DNA of 64,000 nt from Streptomyces sp. NBC_01235 (GCF_035989285.1 NZ_CP108513.1:4464001-4528000); one strand, 5' to 3'. Numbered from the stretch's first letter, positions 1 through 8,765 are shown. The notes: generated by a model from the sequence alone, not told the origin. Made by a program: numbers and translations.

Positions 1-1416
1 GCGGCGGAACCCGACGGCGGTCGACGCTATACCGGTAGACACTGGTGGGGCGACATGTCGGGCGAGGTGGTCGAGCCGCTGGTGGGCGCGGAGGCGGAAG
101 CCGTGGCGCAACGCCTCGGACTCAAAGCGTTCGGGCCGGAGGAGACCGGAACGGCGGTCGTCGTCGTGGATCCGAATCTGGACGATCTCGAGCCTGCGGA
201 GGCGGCCGACTATCTGGGCGACACCATCGTCTGGCACCTGTGGCCCAAAATGATCTCCACTGCGGGCAACCCACCTGCCATGCGATTCTCCGTGGCCTAC
301 GACGGACTTCAGCACCCGGTACCCGATCCGCGCACCATGCGTCCTCTCAACTTGTTCGTCGCGGCATACGAGGCGATGGTCGGCCCGGCCGGCAGCGACC
401 TGGAATGTCATAAGCCCAAGAAACACCTCGGACGCCTCGGCCTGGTGAAGCGCATCATGCCCTCGCTGGAGCCCACACGGGCCTCCCGCATGCTGGACAT
501 CGAGGACCTGATCCATCACGTCTGCCTGATGCGCCCTGCGGAGCTGGTCGTCACGTATCACGCCGGCCCCAAGCCGCCGAGCGCAAATCAAGGTTATGCC
601 GGGGTGTTCAGGGCCGACGAAGCCATGGACGAGGTGTATGCCAAGGCCGAGCCACCGACTCACGACGCCTGGAACCGGCATTCCCTCGACAGGCCCGAGA
701 GCACCTACGTACAGACGACGTTCCGGCGCATCAGCGAAAGCCTGGAGCAGTTGCTCTCCCTGAGCGGCACCGCACGCCCCGGCGCCAGCAATGTCGCGCT
801 GGGAGCGGCCAGTTCGCTCTTTTCGGGATTGGTCGGGGGAGCCTGGGGCATCGGTGGAGCCACCGCCTATTCCAAACCGGGCAGCACCATCACGAGTGCG
901 TCCAGGTCGTCCGATGTCGAGGACACCGCAACGCACGAGGCCGCAGGCGGTCGACGTCCCCCGACAGGCCTCGCGGACCGGACCGACCTCGGCGGCACAC
1001 ACCCCACCGAGAGCTTCGGTCATGACAGCCGGCCGACCGCAGAAATATCGGACGGTGGCGCCCCTGACGCTCCACGTCGTCGTCCCCGAGTGCAGTACGT
1101 CGGCGACCCCTACTACGACGACCGCGGAGACACCTCCGTGCTGGTTCAGGAGTTCCGACTGCCCGTACCCGGGCCTCAGCGCGTACGCATCGACCTCGCG
1201 GTCACGCTGCCCGGCAGCGGCGGGCGCGAGACCGATCCCCCGATCGGGGCGAGCATGCCCGTACTGATCGGTTGGGAGGACACCACCGGACGGCTTCACA
1301 CCTCCGATCCACAAGTGGTCGAAGGCGGCGAGTCCGTCTGGCGTGCCGTAGTACGACCTGCTCCGGACACCATGACCGAGATCGGCATCAAGGTCGAGGC
1401 GGTGAGGGCTTCGTGA
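1..1416 (+). CDS. Partial protein, resembles C-terminal part of a GHKL-type ATPase
   Basis: The reading frame is open from the first base of the window, so the 5' end is missing; the first internal ATG is at 55, but codons before it (…RRYTGRHWWGD) read like normal protein. A stretch near the start (GTAVVVVDPN, then WHLWPKM and MRFSV) resembles the region that follows the ATP-binding fold in MORC-like GHKL ATPases; this is an inference from pattern, not a proven match. The last ~170 residues are low in recognisable motifs and contain a Gly/Ala/Ser-rich linker around residues 260-290. The stop TGA (1414-1416) overlaps the GTG start of the next gene, so the two are translationally coupled. It heads a cluster with two methyltransferase-type genes and may be the ATPase of that system. 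Function otherwise unknown. Confidence 0.6.
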   Translation, partial: AAEPDGGRRYTGRHWWGDMSGEVVEPLVGAEAEAVAQRLGLKAFGPEETGTAVVVVDPNLDDLEPAEAADYLGDTIVWHLWPKMISTAGNPPAMRFSVAYDGLQHPVPDPRTMRPLNLFVAAYEAMVGPAGSDLECHKPKKHLGRLGLVKRIMPSLEPTRASRMLDIEDLIHHVCLMRPAELVVTYHAGPKPPSANQGYAGVFRADEAMDEVYAKAEPPTHDAWNRHSLDRPESTYVQTTFRRISESLEQLLSLSGTARPGASNVALGAASSLFSGLVGGAWGIGGATAYSKPGSTITSASRSSDVEDTATHEAAGGRRPPTGLADRTDLGGTHPTESFGHDSRPTAEISDGGAPDAPRRRPRVQYVGDPYYDDRGDTSVLVQEFRLPVPGPQRVRIDLAVTLPGSGGRETDPPIGASMPVLIGWEDTTGRLHTSDPQVVEGGESVWRAVVRPAPDTMTEIGIKVEAVRAS

Positions 1417-2309
1417 CGCGACGCGTTCTTCCCTACCGCGCCCCGACCGAGGACGTCGTGGCACCGGGCCCTTGGCGCCTAGTGATCGAGGACGGCGAGG
1501 TGGCCCTGCCCGAGGCCTTGCCCGACTGGGACTACCAAATGGACGTGCACGTACGTAGATCCCTTCATGTCGACCTGGACCGGGTCCGGCAGCAAACGGG
1601 GCTGTCGGCGCACGCCGCACTCATGCTCTCGGTGGTCTGGACTGCCACAGGTTCCAACCTCAGCGGCCCTGCCAAGCATGTGCGCCTGTCCGAGGCCGGT
1701 ACGAGGGCCGTCGAAGTCGATGTCCTGTTGCGTGGTGCCGATCTCGGCGGCCTGTTGCTCCTGGACACCTCACTCGTGCTCGCCGAGCGCATCAACGACG
1801 CACGGCCTTCCTCGCCAAGGCGAGCGGGATCCGTGCTGTGGAGCGATCGCGAGGCCCTTCGTCTGCAGGGCGACGCCCCACAGTTCCCCATGGCCGTGAT
1901 CGACTTCGCCCGAACGTCATTCCCGGCGGACGCCGCCTGGCACCTGCAAATCAGTGGGGGCCTTGAGAGCGCCACCATGGGTGCCCTCCTGCTCCTCGTC
2001 AACGAGCAGAACACGGTGACCGCCACGGCGTTTCAGAACGCGGGCAAGCCTCGCCCCGTGGATCGGATCGTTCTGTCGGCGGTGTACGCGGATGCCGCCC
2101 GGGTCATGGTCGAGCACGCGCTGGCACATGAAGAGTTCATCGAGGACGCGGACTTCCCTGACGGTTCGCTGGGCGCCACCCTGCTGAGTTTGTTCGATCA
2201 GCTCTTCCCGGGTCAGTCAATCACCGACATACGCCTCCGCCATCGGCAGTCGCCGGCCCTGTTCTCGTCGGATCTGCAGGCCGCCGTCAAGATCTTCGAG
2301 GTGTCATGA
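1413..2309 (+). CDS. Unknown protein of defence-like cassette (298 aa)
   Basis: The start is taken as GTG at 1413, which overlaps the preceding TGA (GTGA); longer in-frame versions would run far back inside the previous gene. I recognise no domain. The protein is acidic, soluble, without signal peptide or membrane segments, with several Leu/Val-rich stretches (for example LLLLDTSLVL). Its stop TGA at 2307-2309 overlaps the ATG of the next gene (ATGA), so three genes are coupled head to tail. The strict coupling argues it is a structural or accessory component of the same complex as the flanking ATPase-like and methyltransferase-like proteins. No catalytic motif is visible. Confidence 0.7.
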   Translation: MTRRVLPYRAPTEDVVAPGPWRLVIEDGEVALPEALPDWDYQMDVHVRRSLHVDLDRVRQQTGLSAHAALMLSVVWTATGSNLSGPAKHVRLSEAGTRAVEVDVLLRGADLGGLLLLDTSLVLAERINDARPSSPRRAGSVLWSDREALRLQGDAPQFPMAVIDFARTSFPADAAWHLQISGGLESATMGALLLLVNEQNTVTATAFQNAGKPRPVDRIVLSAVYADAARVMVEHALAHEEFIEDADFPDGSLGATLLSLFDQLFPGQSITDIRLRHRQSPALFSSDLQAAVKIFEVS

Positions 2310-4147
2310 TGAGCTTTCTCTACCCTCGACTCCTCGCCGAACAGGCAAGACCCCTTTTCGACGAGTACCAGCACCTCATGCCGGCCGCCCTGTCCCGACG
2401 CGTCGCCCTCACGCACGACTCCGCGGTGTACGTGGCCACGGGGGGAGACCGAGTCGCTTCCGGTCAGCTCCGTGAACTGCGAGAAGGCGTGTTGGAGCTC
2501 GCGAAGCGTGCCGGTTTCCCCGACGAGTCCGACCGTGCGCGCAATGCCGAGTTCGACCTTCGACTGGCCGCGCTGTTGCACGGAGAGATGGGCATGGTGC
2601 CCGCCGAAGCCGCGTCCCGGGATGTCTGGGCCTTCCTCGCTCTCGTCGTTCTTCCTGATGTCGCGTTCTGGCGCTATCCGCAACCGCCCAAAGACCGGGT
2701 CCTCGGCACCGACCTCACCCGGCACGTGTTCGGTCGTCTCTGGTGGCGGGCACAGCTCGTACGAGCACCCGAGGAGTCGGAGCCGTACCGCGCCCTCGAG
2801 ATCCTCGGTGAGGCGGCGTTCGACCAGATTTACGCGCGCCGCGCCGCACTGGGCGGAAGTCCTCACTTGGTGAGGGCAATCCTGCGGGTCTGGAAAGATC
2901 TCGACCTGACCGGTCTGAACGAGCGCGAAACCCTCCGCGACTTCCTCAAACGACTGCTCCGGCTCGCTCCGTTCGTACTGTTCGACGGAATCGAGGAGCA
3001 CGCTCTCGACGGCGAGTTGCGTGCCGTCGCCCAGGAGTCGGTGGACGCCCAGCGCCCCGCATCCTCGTCGAATGCGACCCAAGTCGTCTCAGAGCCAGCG
3101 GCTTCCGCAGGCCCAGTCGAGCCCACTCCCATATCTGCCTCCCTCGACGAGGGGTCGCTGCTTTCCCAAGGAAAACCGCCGACTTCCCCCGAAATTCGAC
3201 GATTCAGGTCCATGGAGATCTGTGCGGGAGCGGGAGGACAGGCACTCGGCCTCGAACGCGCCGGATTCGACCCGGTACTGCTCATCGACAGCAAGGCGGA
3301 CGCCTGTTTCTCGATCGACCTCAACCGACCGGCTTGGGACGTCGTGTGTATGGACGTGGCCCAATTCAGCCCGCGCATGCGTCCCGACGCCACTGACCTC
3401 GATCTCATCAGTGGCGGACTGCCACGCGTGAGGTCGTCGGCGACAGTCGGGCGGGCGGAAGACACAGAGGAACGCCGGGTCCTGCGCGCAGCAATCAGCC
3501 TGGCGTGCGGCATCGGCCCGAAGGCCGTGCTCTTCGAAAACGTCCCTGATCTGGTCGACGGACCGGATTTTGCTGCGGATCGGTCCTGGATCGACCACGA
3601 GCTGCACCAGGCCGGCTACCGCACCAGTTGGAAGATCTTGAACGCCTCGGACTTCGGCGTCCCCCAAAACCGGAAGAGCGGCTTTCTGGTCGCTCTACGA
3701 GAGCCGTATTTCGGGGGTTTCTCGTGGCCTCTACCGAATGACGAACCGCCGCCCACAGTGGGAGAGGCCCTCGGCGTTTCCATGTCTGCCGGAGGTTGGC
3801 CCGGGGCCGAACGTTGGATCAAGAAGGCCGACCGGATCGCGCCGGCCCTCGTCGGGGGCTCCGACCGCAGAGGCGGAGCCGACCTTGGCCCGACAGGCAG
3901 CAAGAAGGCGTGGGCCGCGCTCGGAGTCAACGGCAACAGCCTCGGGGACGAGCCTCCCGGGGCCGACTTCCCCGTGGACGAGCTACCCAAGCTGACCGTC
4001 GAACAGGCGGCGACGATCCAGGCCTTCCCCGATCATTGGAAGCTCTTCGGCGGCAAGACCTCCAGGTATCGTCAAGTGGGCCACGCGATGCCGCCTCCAC
4101 TGGCGACCGCCGTCGGCCAGGCCCTCGCAACCGCACTCCGAAGCTAA
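2306..4147 (+). CDS. DUF6339-like domain fused to catalytically degenerate C5-cytosine methyltransferase
   Basis: Residues 1-245 form an alpha-helical domain with the signature SRDVWAFLALVVLPDVAFWR, which I recognise as DUF6339-like. After a Pro/Ser-rich linker (about 250-300) a DNA cytosine-5 methyltransferase fold begins: motif I EICAGAGGQALGLERAGF (about 307-324), motif VI FENV (410-413), a motif VIII-like QNRK and a motif X-like RQVGHAMPPPLA near the end. Motif IV, normally Pro-Cys-Gln with the catalytic Cys, reads Pro373-Arg374-Val375, so the protein should not methylate DNA. Motif X also has His where Asn is usual. The reading frame is intact, so this is a maintained pseudoenzyme rather than decay. 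An intact methyltransferase follows 9 bp downstream; this protein may be its DNA-binding or regulatory partner. Confidence 0.8.
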   Translation: MMSFLYPRLLAEQARPLFDEYQHLMPAALSRRVALTHDSAVYVATGGDRVASGQLRELREGVLELAKRAGFPDESDRARNAEFDLRLAALLHGEMGMVPAEAASRDVWAFLALVVLPDVAFWRYPQPPKDRVLGTDLTRHVFGRLWWRAQLVRAPEESEPYRALEILGEAAFDQIYARRAALGGSPHLVRAILRVWKDLDLTGLNERETLRDFLKRLLRLAPFVLFDGIEEHALDGELRAVAQESVDAQRPASSSNATQVVSEPAASAGPVEPTPISASLDEGSLLSQGKPPTSPEIRRFRSMEICAGAGGQALGLERAGFDPVLLIDSKADACFSIDLNRPAWDVVCMDVAQFSPRMRPDATDLDLISGGLPRVRSSATVGRAEDTEERRVLRAAISLACGIGPKAVLFENVPDLVDGPDFAADRSWIDHELHQAGYRTSWKILNASDFGVPQNRKSGFLVALREPYFGGFSWPLPNDEPPPTVGEALGVSMSAGGWPGAERWIKKADRIAPALVGGSDRRGGADLGPTGSKKAWAALGVNGNSLGDEPPGADFPVDELPKLTVEQAATIQAFPDHWKLFGGKTSRYRQVGHAMPPPLATAVGQALATALRS

Positions 4148-4156
4148 GATCGCCCT

Positions 4157-5503
4157 ATGCTCACGCCCCGTTCCGCCACCCCCGAACCCATCACCGTCGT
4201 CGACCTCTTCAGCGGCTGCGGGGGCTTCACCCAGGGGTTCCACGAGTTCCGCCCCGCCGGGAAGCAAGGTGCAGGGCCCCTCTTTCACAGCATCGCGGCC
4301 GTCGAACACAACCGTGCCGCGGCGGCCACGTACGCGGTGAACTTCGGGGAGCTTCGCAAGGACAGGCGGGTGCCGGCGGCGCGTGTGCATGTCGGAGACA
4401 TCGAGGCCTGGGAGCCGACCCCGGAGGCGCTTCACGCGGACGTCGTCGTCGGGGGGCCTCCGTGTCAGGGCTTCTCAGCCTTGAACCGCACGAAAAAGGG
4501 CACCGAACGCAACCGCCTGTGGGAAGAGTACGTTCGCATCGTGGCGGAAATCCGCCCAAAGGTCTTCGTCATCGAAAATGTGGACCGCTTCCTCAAGTCG
4601 GACGAATTTCGGAACCTGCTCAATGAGGTGAAGAAGGGGGGCAAGCTCGCCGAGTACCGACTCGTCGATCCCCCCGGCTACGAGCCCACCGACTCCGAGG
4701 AAGAAAAGAACAAGCGCTACCTCCTCAACGCTGCGGACTACGGTGCCGCACAGGCTCGGCGCAGAGCTATCGTCATCGGAGTTCGGCGCGATATCGAAAA
4801 CGGCCGCACGATGGCATATCCTGTCAAGTCACACTTCCGTCGGCCGAAAAATGGATCCGCTCCAGTGAGTCGACCGATCGACGGTGTCGACGCGGGAATT
4901 TTGTACTGGGAGACCGTGGATGACATCTTCCGCGAGTCCTCCAAGCGTGCTCTCGGAGAACTTCCAGACACGAAGAAGTTCGTGCCCGAACTGACGACCG
5001 AGCTCCCCGGTATCTTCAACACTGAAGATCTTCACTTCGGCCGGAACCCGGAGACGCTCTCCCTGGCCAGATACGGCGCTATCCCTGCCGGCGGGAACCG
5101 CAAGCACCTCAGTGGCCGATGGTACACCCAGGATGAATTCGGCGAATTCAAGTACTTCAACACACAGAACCCTCCTGGCGTGAGGACTACCGTCGGATAC
5201 CTCTCGACCGACAGCTGGGACAAGCACAACTCCGGAACCGGCGACGTCATGGGTAGGCTCCGCCTCGGCGAACCATCGGTGACCATCCGCACCGAGTTCT
5301 TCAAGCCCGAGAAGGGTCGCTACCTTCACCCGCAAGAGAATCGCCCCATTACGCACTTCGAGGCGGCTCGTATCCAAGGGTTCCCCCTGGACTTTCGCTG
5401 GTGTGGCACGAAGACAGAAATCGCCACCCAGATCGGGAATGCTGTACCGATTCCACTGGGGAAGGCCATCGCAGCGGCAATTCACGCTTACCTGCGCGAC
5501 TGA
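4157..5503 (+). CDS. DNA cytosine-5 methyltransferase (Dcm-type)
   Basis: It transfers a methyl group from S-adenosylmethionine to C5 of cytosine in a specific DNA site. The 448-residue protein carries motif I VVDLFSGCGGFTQGF near residue 14, catalytic motif IV GGPPCQGFS with Cys103, motif VI IENV, motif VIII QARRRAIVIG and motif X QIGNAVPIPLGKA at the end, with a variable region of ordinary size between. ATG at 4157 lies 9 bp after the preceding stop, consistent with one operon. It is the only active-looking methyltransferase of the cassette and is probably the self-marking enzyme that protects host DNA from the convergent ATPase-nuclease. The target sequence cannot be told from the protein alone. 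Confidence 0.93.
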   Translation: MLTPRSATPEPITVVDLFSGCGGFTQGFHEFRPAGKQGAGPLFHSIAAVEHNRAAAATYAVNFGELRKDRRVPAARVHVGDIEAWEPTPEALHADVVVGGPPCQGFSALNRTKKGTERNRLWEEYVRIVAEIRPKVFVIENVDRFLKSDEFRNLLNEVKKGGKLAEYRLVDPPGYEPTDSEEEKNKRYLLNAADYGAAQARRRAIVIGVRRDIENGRTMAYPVKSHFRRPKNGSAPVSRPIDGVDAGILYWETVDDIFRESSKRALGELPDTKKFVPELTTELPGIFNTEDLHFGRNPETLSLARYGAIPAGGNRKHLSGRWYTQDEFGEFKYFNTQNPPGVRTTVGYLSTDSWDKHNSGTGDVMGRLRLGEPSVTIRTEFFKPEKGRYLHPQENRPITHFEAARIQGFPLDFRWCGTKTEIATQIGNAVPIPLGKAIAAAIHAYLRD

Positions 5504-5557
5504 TTCGGGCAGCGCAGTGGGCCAGGTTACTCGCCCAAAGGTCATCTCGCGACACAT

Positions 5558-5588
5558 CGGAGCTGGAGGTGAACGTCCTCCAGCTCCG
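5558..5588. terminator. Hairpin between convergent methyltransferase and GHKL-nuclease genes
   Basis: Perfect 12-bp arms CGGAGCTGGAGG and CCTCCAGCTCCG enclose a 7-nt loop. It sits in the ~100-bp gap between two converging genes, so it can act as a bidirectional terminator; no U-tract follows, which is common in high-GC actinobacteria. Confidence 0.7.
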
Positions 5589-5607
5589 GATTCCGATCGC
5601 CGCCGAG

Positions 5608-7506
5608 CTACGCCCGTGGGACCCGCTTCAGATCTTCATACCGTTCCAGAAACTCTCCGTGGCTCTTTTTGACCATGCCGAGAAGGTCCGAATACTGTCG
5701 GACATACACTTGGTTCGCTCGAAGCATCTCCATTTCCTCCGCCACCATCGGGTCATCGCTTATCGACCCACAGAAGAGATAGCCAATGACATGGCTCGGT
5801 CGATATGCGTCATCAGTGGATCGCCGCACGAGCCCACGGAGATACACAATGTACTCCCGGATCTGCTCCAACTCTTTGCGTCGTGCCACGGAATGAGGAC
5901 GTTTGATCTCGACGACGACCAGCGTGTCCCCCTCTGCGACACAGAGGAAATCGATCCTCCTGTCCGACTCCGGCGCCTCGGCCTCCGGAAAGTGCTCGCG
6001 CAGTAGCTGACTGTATCGAATCTCGTCCGCGACCAGATGCCATCTCGGGTCGAGAGCCCAGGGGAACTCCTTGAAGAAATTATGGAGGTCCGGGACTTCG
6101 AGGGCGTTGTTCACGATCATTTTTTCAAGTTTCTCGATCGTGGCAATCCGGCCTCTGGTAACTTTTGCCATCTCCTTCGCTTCCACGATTTCCCATTCCC
6201 GGAACAGTGCGATCAACTGCGCCGGGTCCTTCAACTCGGCCTCGCCAACCTCCTCGGCTATCTCCCAGAAGGCATCGAACTCCAAAAAATCAATACACGA
6301 TTTCAGAATATTTTGGGCCTCTTCGTCCTGTCCGACCAGGTTATTTCCGACCGCCGCTTGAATGAGCTTGTCGACAACACGGCGCGCCCTCTTGTGCTCG
6401 GATCCCTCGGTGGCCTTGACGAATTCTTGATAGACCGGGGCGTCCTCAAGTTGACGAAGGTTGTCGTAGCGTCGCTTCTGTGACCAGTCACGGGACACCC
6501 TATTGACCTGCCGTTTGCCCCACTCCAATAGAGCGGCGTTACTTTCGGCTTCCCAAACCAAGGAGTTACGCGCTGTTCCTACCGTATCCTCTTCTTCGTC
6601 AACAAAATCAGCAACGAGTTCACCAATGAGATAGGCGAGAGCATACTGCTGGCCGGTGTTGGCTTCGAACCAGAAAGGCTCCTGCACAAGCTTTCCGCGC
6701 GCCATGATCGAAATTCCGCGCTGTATACCGTCATCAACATTGCTTGAGTGAGGAAGCGTTCCAATCCATCCGGTGACCCGCCAGCCACTTCCTGGAGAGA
6801 TTTCTTCATCATATTCCCAGAGGTAAGGATCACCACTCACATCGCGAGCAAGGAGCGACTTCATGTCGCGTTCTTCGGGTGAAATCGGGATCCCATTGAT
6901 GACGACCTGAAAGTCATCGCTAATTATAGAGAACCTGCGCGCGATATGGCGCCTCAGGGACGGGACAGAAACGGATCGTGTGCGGAATTTCTCTATCCGG
7001 CGAAGCGTGATTCGAGTACCTGATTCCAGCCTTCCGGAAGGCTGGAGAGGATCGAACTGTGCGGCCCTCTTGTGCGCCGCGGCCTCAAGCTCGTCGTAGT
7101 CCATTATGAATCGAGAAATGGCGCCGTTGCTGGCGCTTTCAACTTCAATTTCCCTGGCTATCCCGAATCCGGAAAATTTTCCCAAGCCCTTGCGCCCCAT
7201 GTATCTCCGAAACGGCGCCGTGGCACGCTCTCCCCTTCCTTCCACCTTTCGGCGATCCCGCCCTACAAGAAGATATCCATGCCTGATTTCTTCATCGCTC
7301 ATTCCATCCCCGTTGTCCTGCGCGATGATGACGGACCTATCCGTCATCCTGGATTCGGGGATGTCTATCTCAACCTTGCTGGCGCCTGCATCCCAGGCGT
7401 TTGCTATGAGCTCCGATATGACTGGGGGAAGAGTTGAGTACATCTGCACGCCAAGGTGCTTGATCGTGGCCGGGTCGAACTCCATCTTGTATGGGCTGAT
7501 CACCAT
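5608..7506 (-). CDS. MORC-like GHKL ATPase fused to PD-(D/E)XK nuclease
   Basis: The 632-residue protein starts with a Bergerat-fold ATPase: N-box ELIANAWDAGAS (Glu32, Asn36, Asp39), G1 box DNGDGM (64-69) and G2 box GRKGLGKFS (104-112). The C-terminal ~130 residues hold a PD-(D/E)XK nuclease core with Asp519, Glu533 and Lys535 (IDFL … VVEIKRP), resembling the nuclease domain of Shedu/DUF4263 proteins. MORC-type ATPases beside methyltransferases have been described as parts of restriction-like systems. ATP-driven clamp closure coupled to DNA cleavage is the likely mechanism (inference). GAGGTG lies 5 nt before the ATG. The gene converges on the methyltransferase operon and looks less GC-rich than its neighbours, suggesting recent transfer. 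Confidence 0.88.
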   Translation of the reverse strand: MVISPYKMEFDPATIKHLGVQMYSTLPPVISELIANAWDAGASKVEIDIPESRMTDRSVIIAQDNGDGMSDEEIRHGYLLVGRDRRKVEGRGERATAPFRRYMGRKGLGKFSGFGIAREIEVESASNGAISRFIMDYDELEAAAHKRAAQFDPLQPSGRLESGTRITLRRIEKFRTRSVSVPSLRRHIARRFSIISDDFQVVINGIPISPEERDMKSLLARDVSGDPYLWEYDEEISPGSGWRVTGWIGTLPHSSNVDDGIQRGISIMARGKLVQEPFWFEANTGQQYALAYLIGELVADFVDEEEDTVGTARNSLVWEAESNAALLEWGKRQVNRVSRDWSQKRRYDNLRQLEDAPVYQEFVKATEGSEHKRARRVVDKLIQAAVGNNLVGQDEEAQNILKSCIDFLEFDAFWEIAEEVGEAELKDPAQLIALFREWEIVEAKEMAKVTRGRIATIEKLEKMIVNNALEVPDLHNFFKEFPWALDPRWHLVADEIRYSQLLREHFPEAEAPESDRRIDFLCVAEGDTLVVVEIKRPHSVARRKELEQIREYIVYLRGLVRRSTDDAYRPSHVIGYLFCGSISDDPMVAEEMEMLRANQVYVRQYSDLLGMVKKSHGEFLERYEDLKRVPRA

Positions 7507-8050
7507 GAATCACCTCACGCGTCGCAGACTTGAAGTGATCATCTTGTCGTAACTAGGCGATCCCTGCAGGGCTTTGCCCCCAACGCCCCGGCTTGCGGGC
7601 CCGGCTTGGTCAACGTCCAGCCCAGTACCTCGCCGCCCTACTCGCACGCTTTGCTCAGACATGATCTTCGACGTGCGGTGGGCGAAGCATGTCCTTGACG
7701 GTTCCCGCGCCCCGCCGCGTACCGCGGAGCGGGCAGAGGTGTGCGGAGACACGGATCCGCACGCAGGCGTTCGGCCGGCCCTGCTCGCGCGCACGCCGGA
7801 CAAGCTCTCCTGCGTCAGATGCGGTCTCCTGATCCGGCGCAGCGCTCGGCTTCACGGGAAGCTCCCGTTACCGGCGAAGCAAACCGTTATTCCACGAGCA
7901 CATCGTCTCGATCGCCCCTCACACAACTTGGGTAGCGCAGCGAGCAGTGGCTTGTCGCCCTGATGCAGAGCCATCCCTCCCAGGGCAGGGGGTACCGGAT
8001 GGCCCTACCTGATGCACTTCTGCTCGCCACGCACGGCGACGCCGTAATTC
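7507..8050. other. 544-bp stretch without a supported gene
   Basis: Open frames here are short and unlike real genes. One (around 7574-7963) contains Cys-x2-Cys (CVRCGLL), but no ribosome site or homology that I recognise. A small inverted repeat GTGCGGA/TCCGCAC lies at 7741-7762. The segment may be a scar at the right edge of the defence-like cassette. Confidence 0.4.
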
Positions 8051-8680
8051 TCAGCTGCTCAGCTCAGCGTCGTAGCGAGTTTGAGCACGGTCCAAGGCCT
8101 CGTCCACGTCGCAGCCGTGCGCTCGAAGCCAGTGAAGGAAATCCGCGATGGCCGTGATCACCGAATCCTCGGCCACGGCCATCCCCAGTCTGCTCACGCC
8201 GGGCCGGAGGGACGACTTCGCCGCAGCGTAGAACTCCAACAGCGCCTCGGCCCGCCGCACACCAGGGCCTTCCACATGGCCGTTCGGCGCCGTAAGACCC
8301 GTTTCCAGCTCACACCACGTGACCTTCCGGTCGAGACGGAGCTGCACGCCCCAGCGTGCGGCGACCGCGTCGACGAGGGCCATGCCTCGCCCTCCCTCCG
8401 AGTCAACGTTCGCGTCGAGGAGGGTGGGCAGGGCGCGCGTGTCAGGATCGTGGACCTCGATACGCAGATGCACCCCGTTCATGGAGACCGCGAGCATGGC
8501 CGGTGTTCCCGGGCCGACATGCGTGATGACGTTGGACGCCAACTCGCTCACACAAAGCTGGGCTTCGTCGGTGACCGAGTGCAAACCCCAGATGCCGAGG
8601 TGCAGCTGCATGACCCGACGCAGGGCGGCCACCTCCGCCGGCTCGGCTGTGAAGGCCAGGTCCCACGGTTTGCGCGTCAT
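8051..8680 (-). CDS. RsbW-like ATP-binding protein (anti-sigma kinase family)
   Basis: A histidine-kinase-like ATPase domain of the RsbW/SpoIIAB type spans about residues 1-130: SELASNVITHVG is the N-box, EVHDPD the G1 region and EGGRGMALVDAVA the G2 region. About 75 further residues of unknown role follow (…RAHGCDVDEALDRAQTRYDAEL). Such proteins are typical partners of Scr1/DUF5753 regulators in Streptomyces; the regulator is divergently encoded 216 bp away. I chose the ATG at 8680; an upstream in-frame ATG at 8776 would place a perfect inverted repeat (8737-8765) inside the coding sequence and has no better ribosome site. Likely target: a sigma factor or its antagonist, unidentified here. 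Confidence 0.8.
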   Translation of the reverse strand: MTRKPWDLAFTAEPAEVAALRRVMQLHLGIWGLHSVTDEAQLCVSELASNVITHVGPGTPAMLAVSMNGVHLRIEVHDPDTRALPTLLDANVDSEGGRGMALVDAVAARWGVQLRLDRKVTWCELETGLTAPNGHVEGPGVRRAEALLEFYAAAKSSLRPGVSRLGMAVAEDSVITAIADFLHWLRAHGCDVDEALDRAQTRYDAELSS

Positions 8681-8736
8681 ACACGCTTTCTGTCCCACGA
8701 AAACCCCTCTCGTCGCAGGTGACACCCCGGCAAGCC

Positions 8737-8765
8737 ACTCATTGTCATGAGGCGTCACAATGAGT
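8737..8765. promoter_or_regulatory. Inverted repeat in divergent promoter region
   Basis: Arms ACTCATTGT (8737-8745) and ACAATGAGT (8757-8765) are perfect complements with an 11-bp spacer, centre-to-centre 20 bp. It lies between the RsbW-like gene and the divergent DUF5753 regulator gene, so it is a candidate operator for that regulator or an autoregulatory site. Confidence 0.45.

Noticed and set aside
3425..3427. Sequencing error destroying the methyltransferase Cys
   Set aside because: The whole motif differs (LPRVRSS rather than PPCQxFS), not just one base, and the frame stays intact.
7574..7963. Small gene with a Cys-x2-Cys motif
   Set aside because: No ribosome site, Arg/Pro-rich content typical of non-coding frames, no recognised family.
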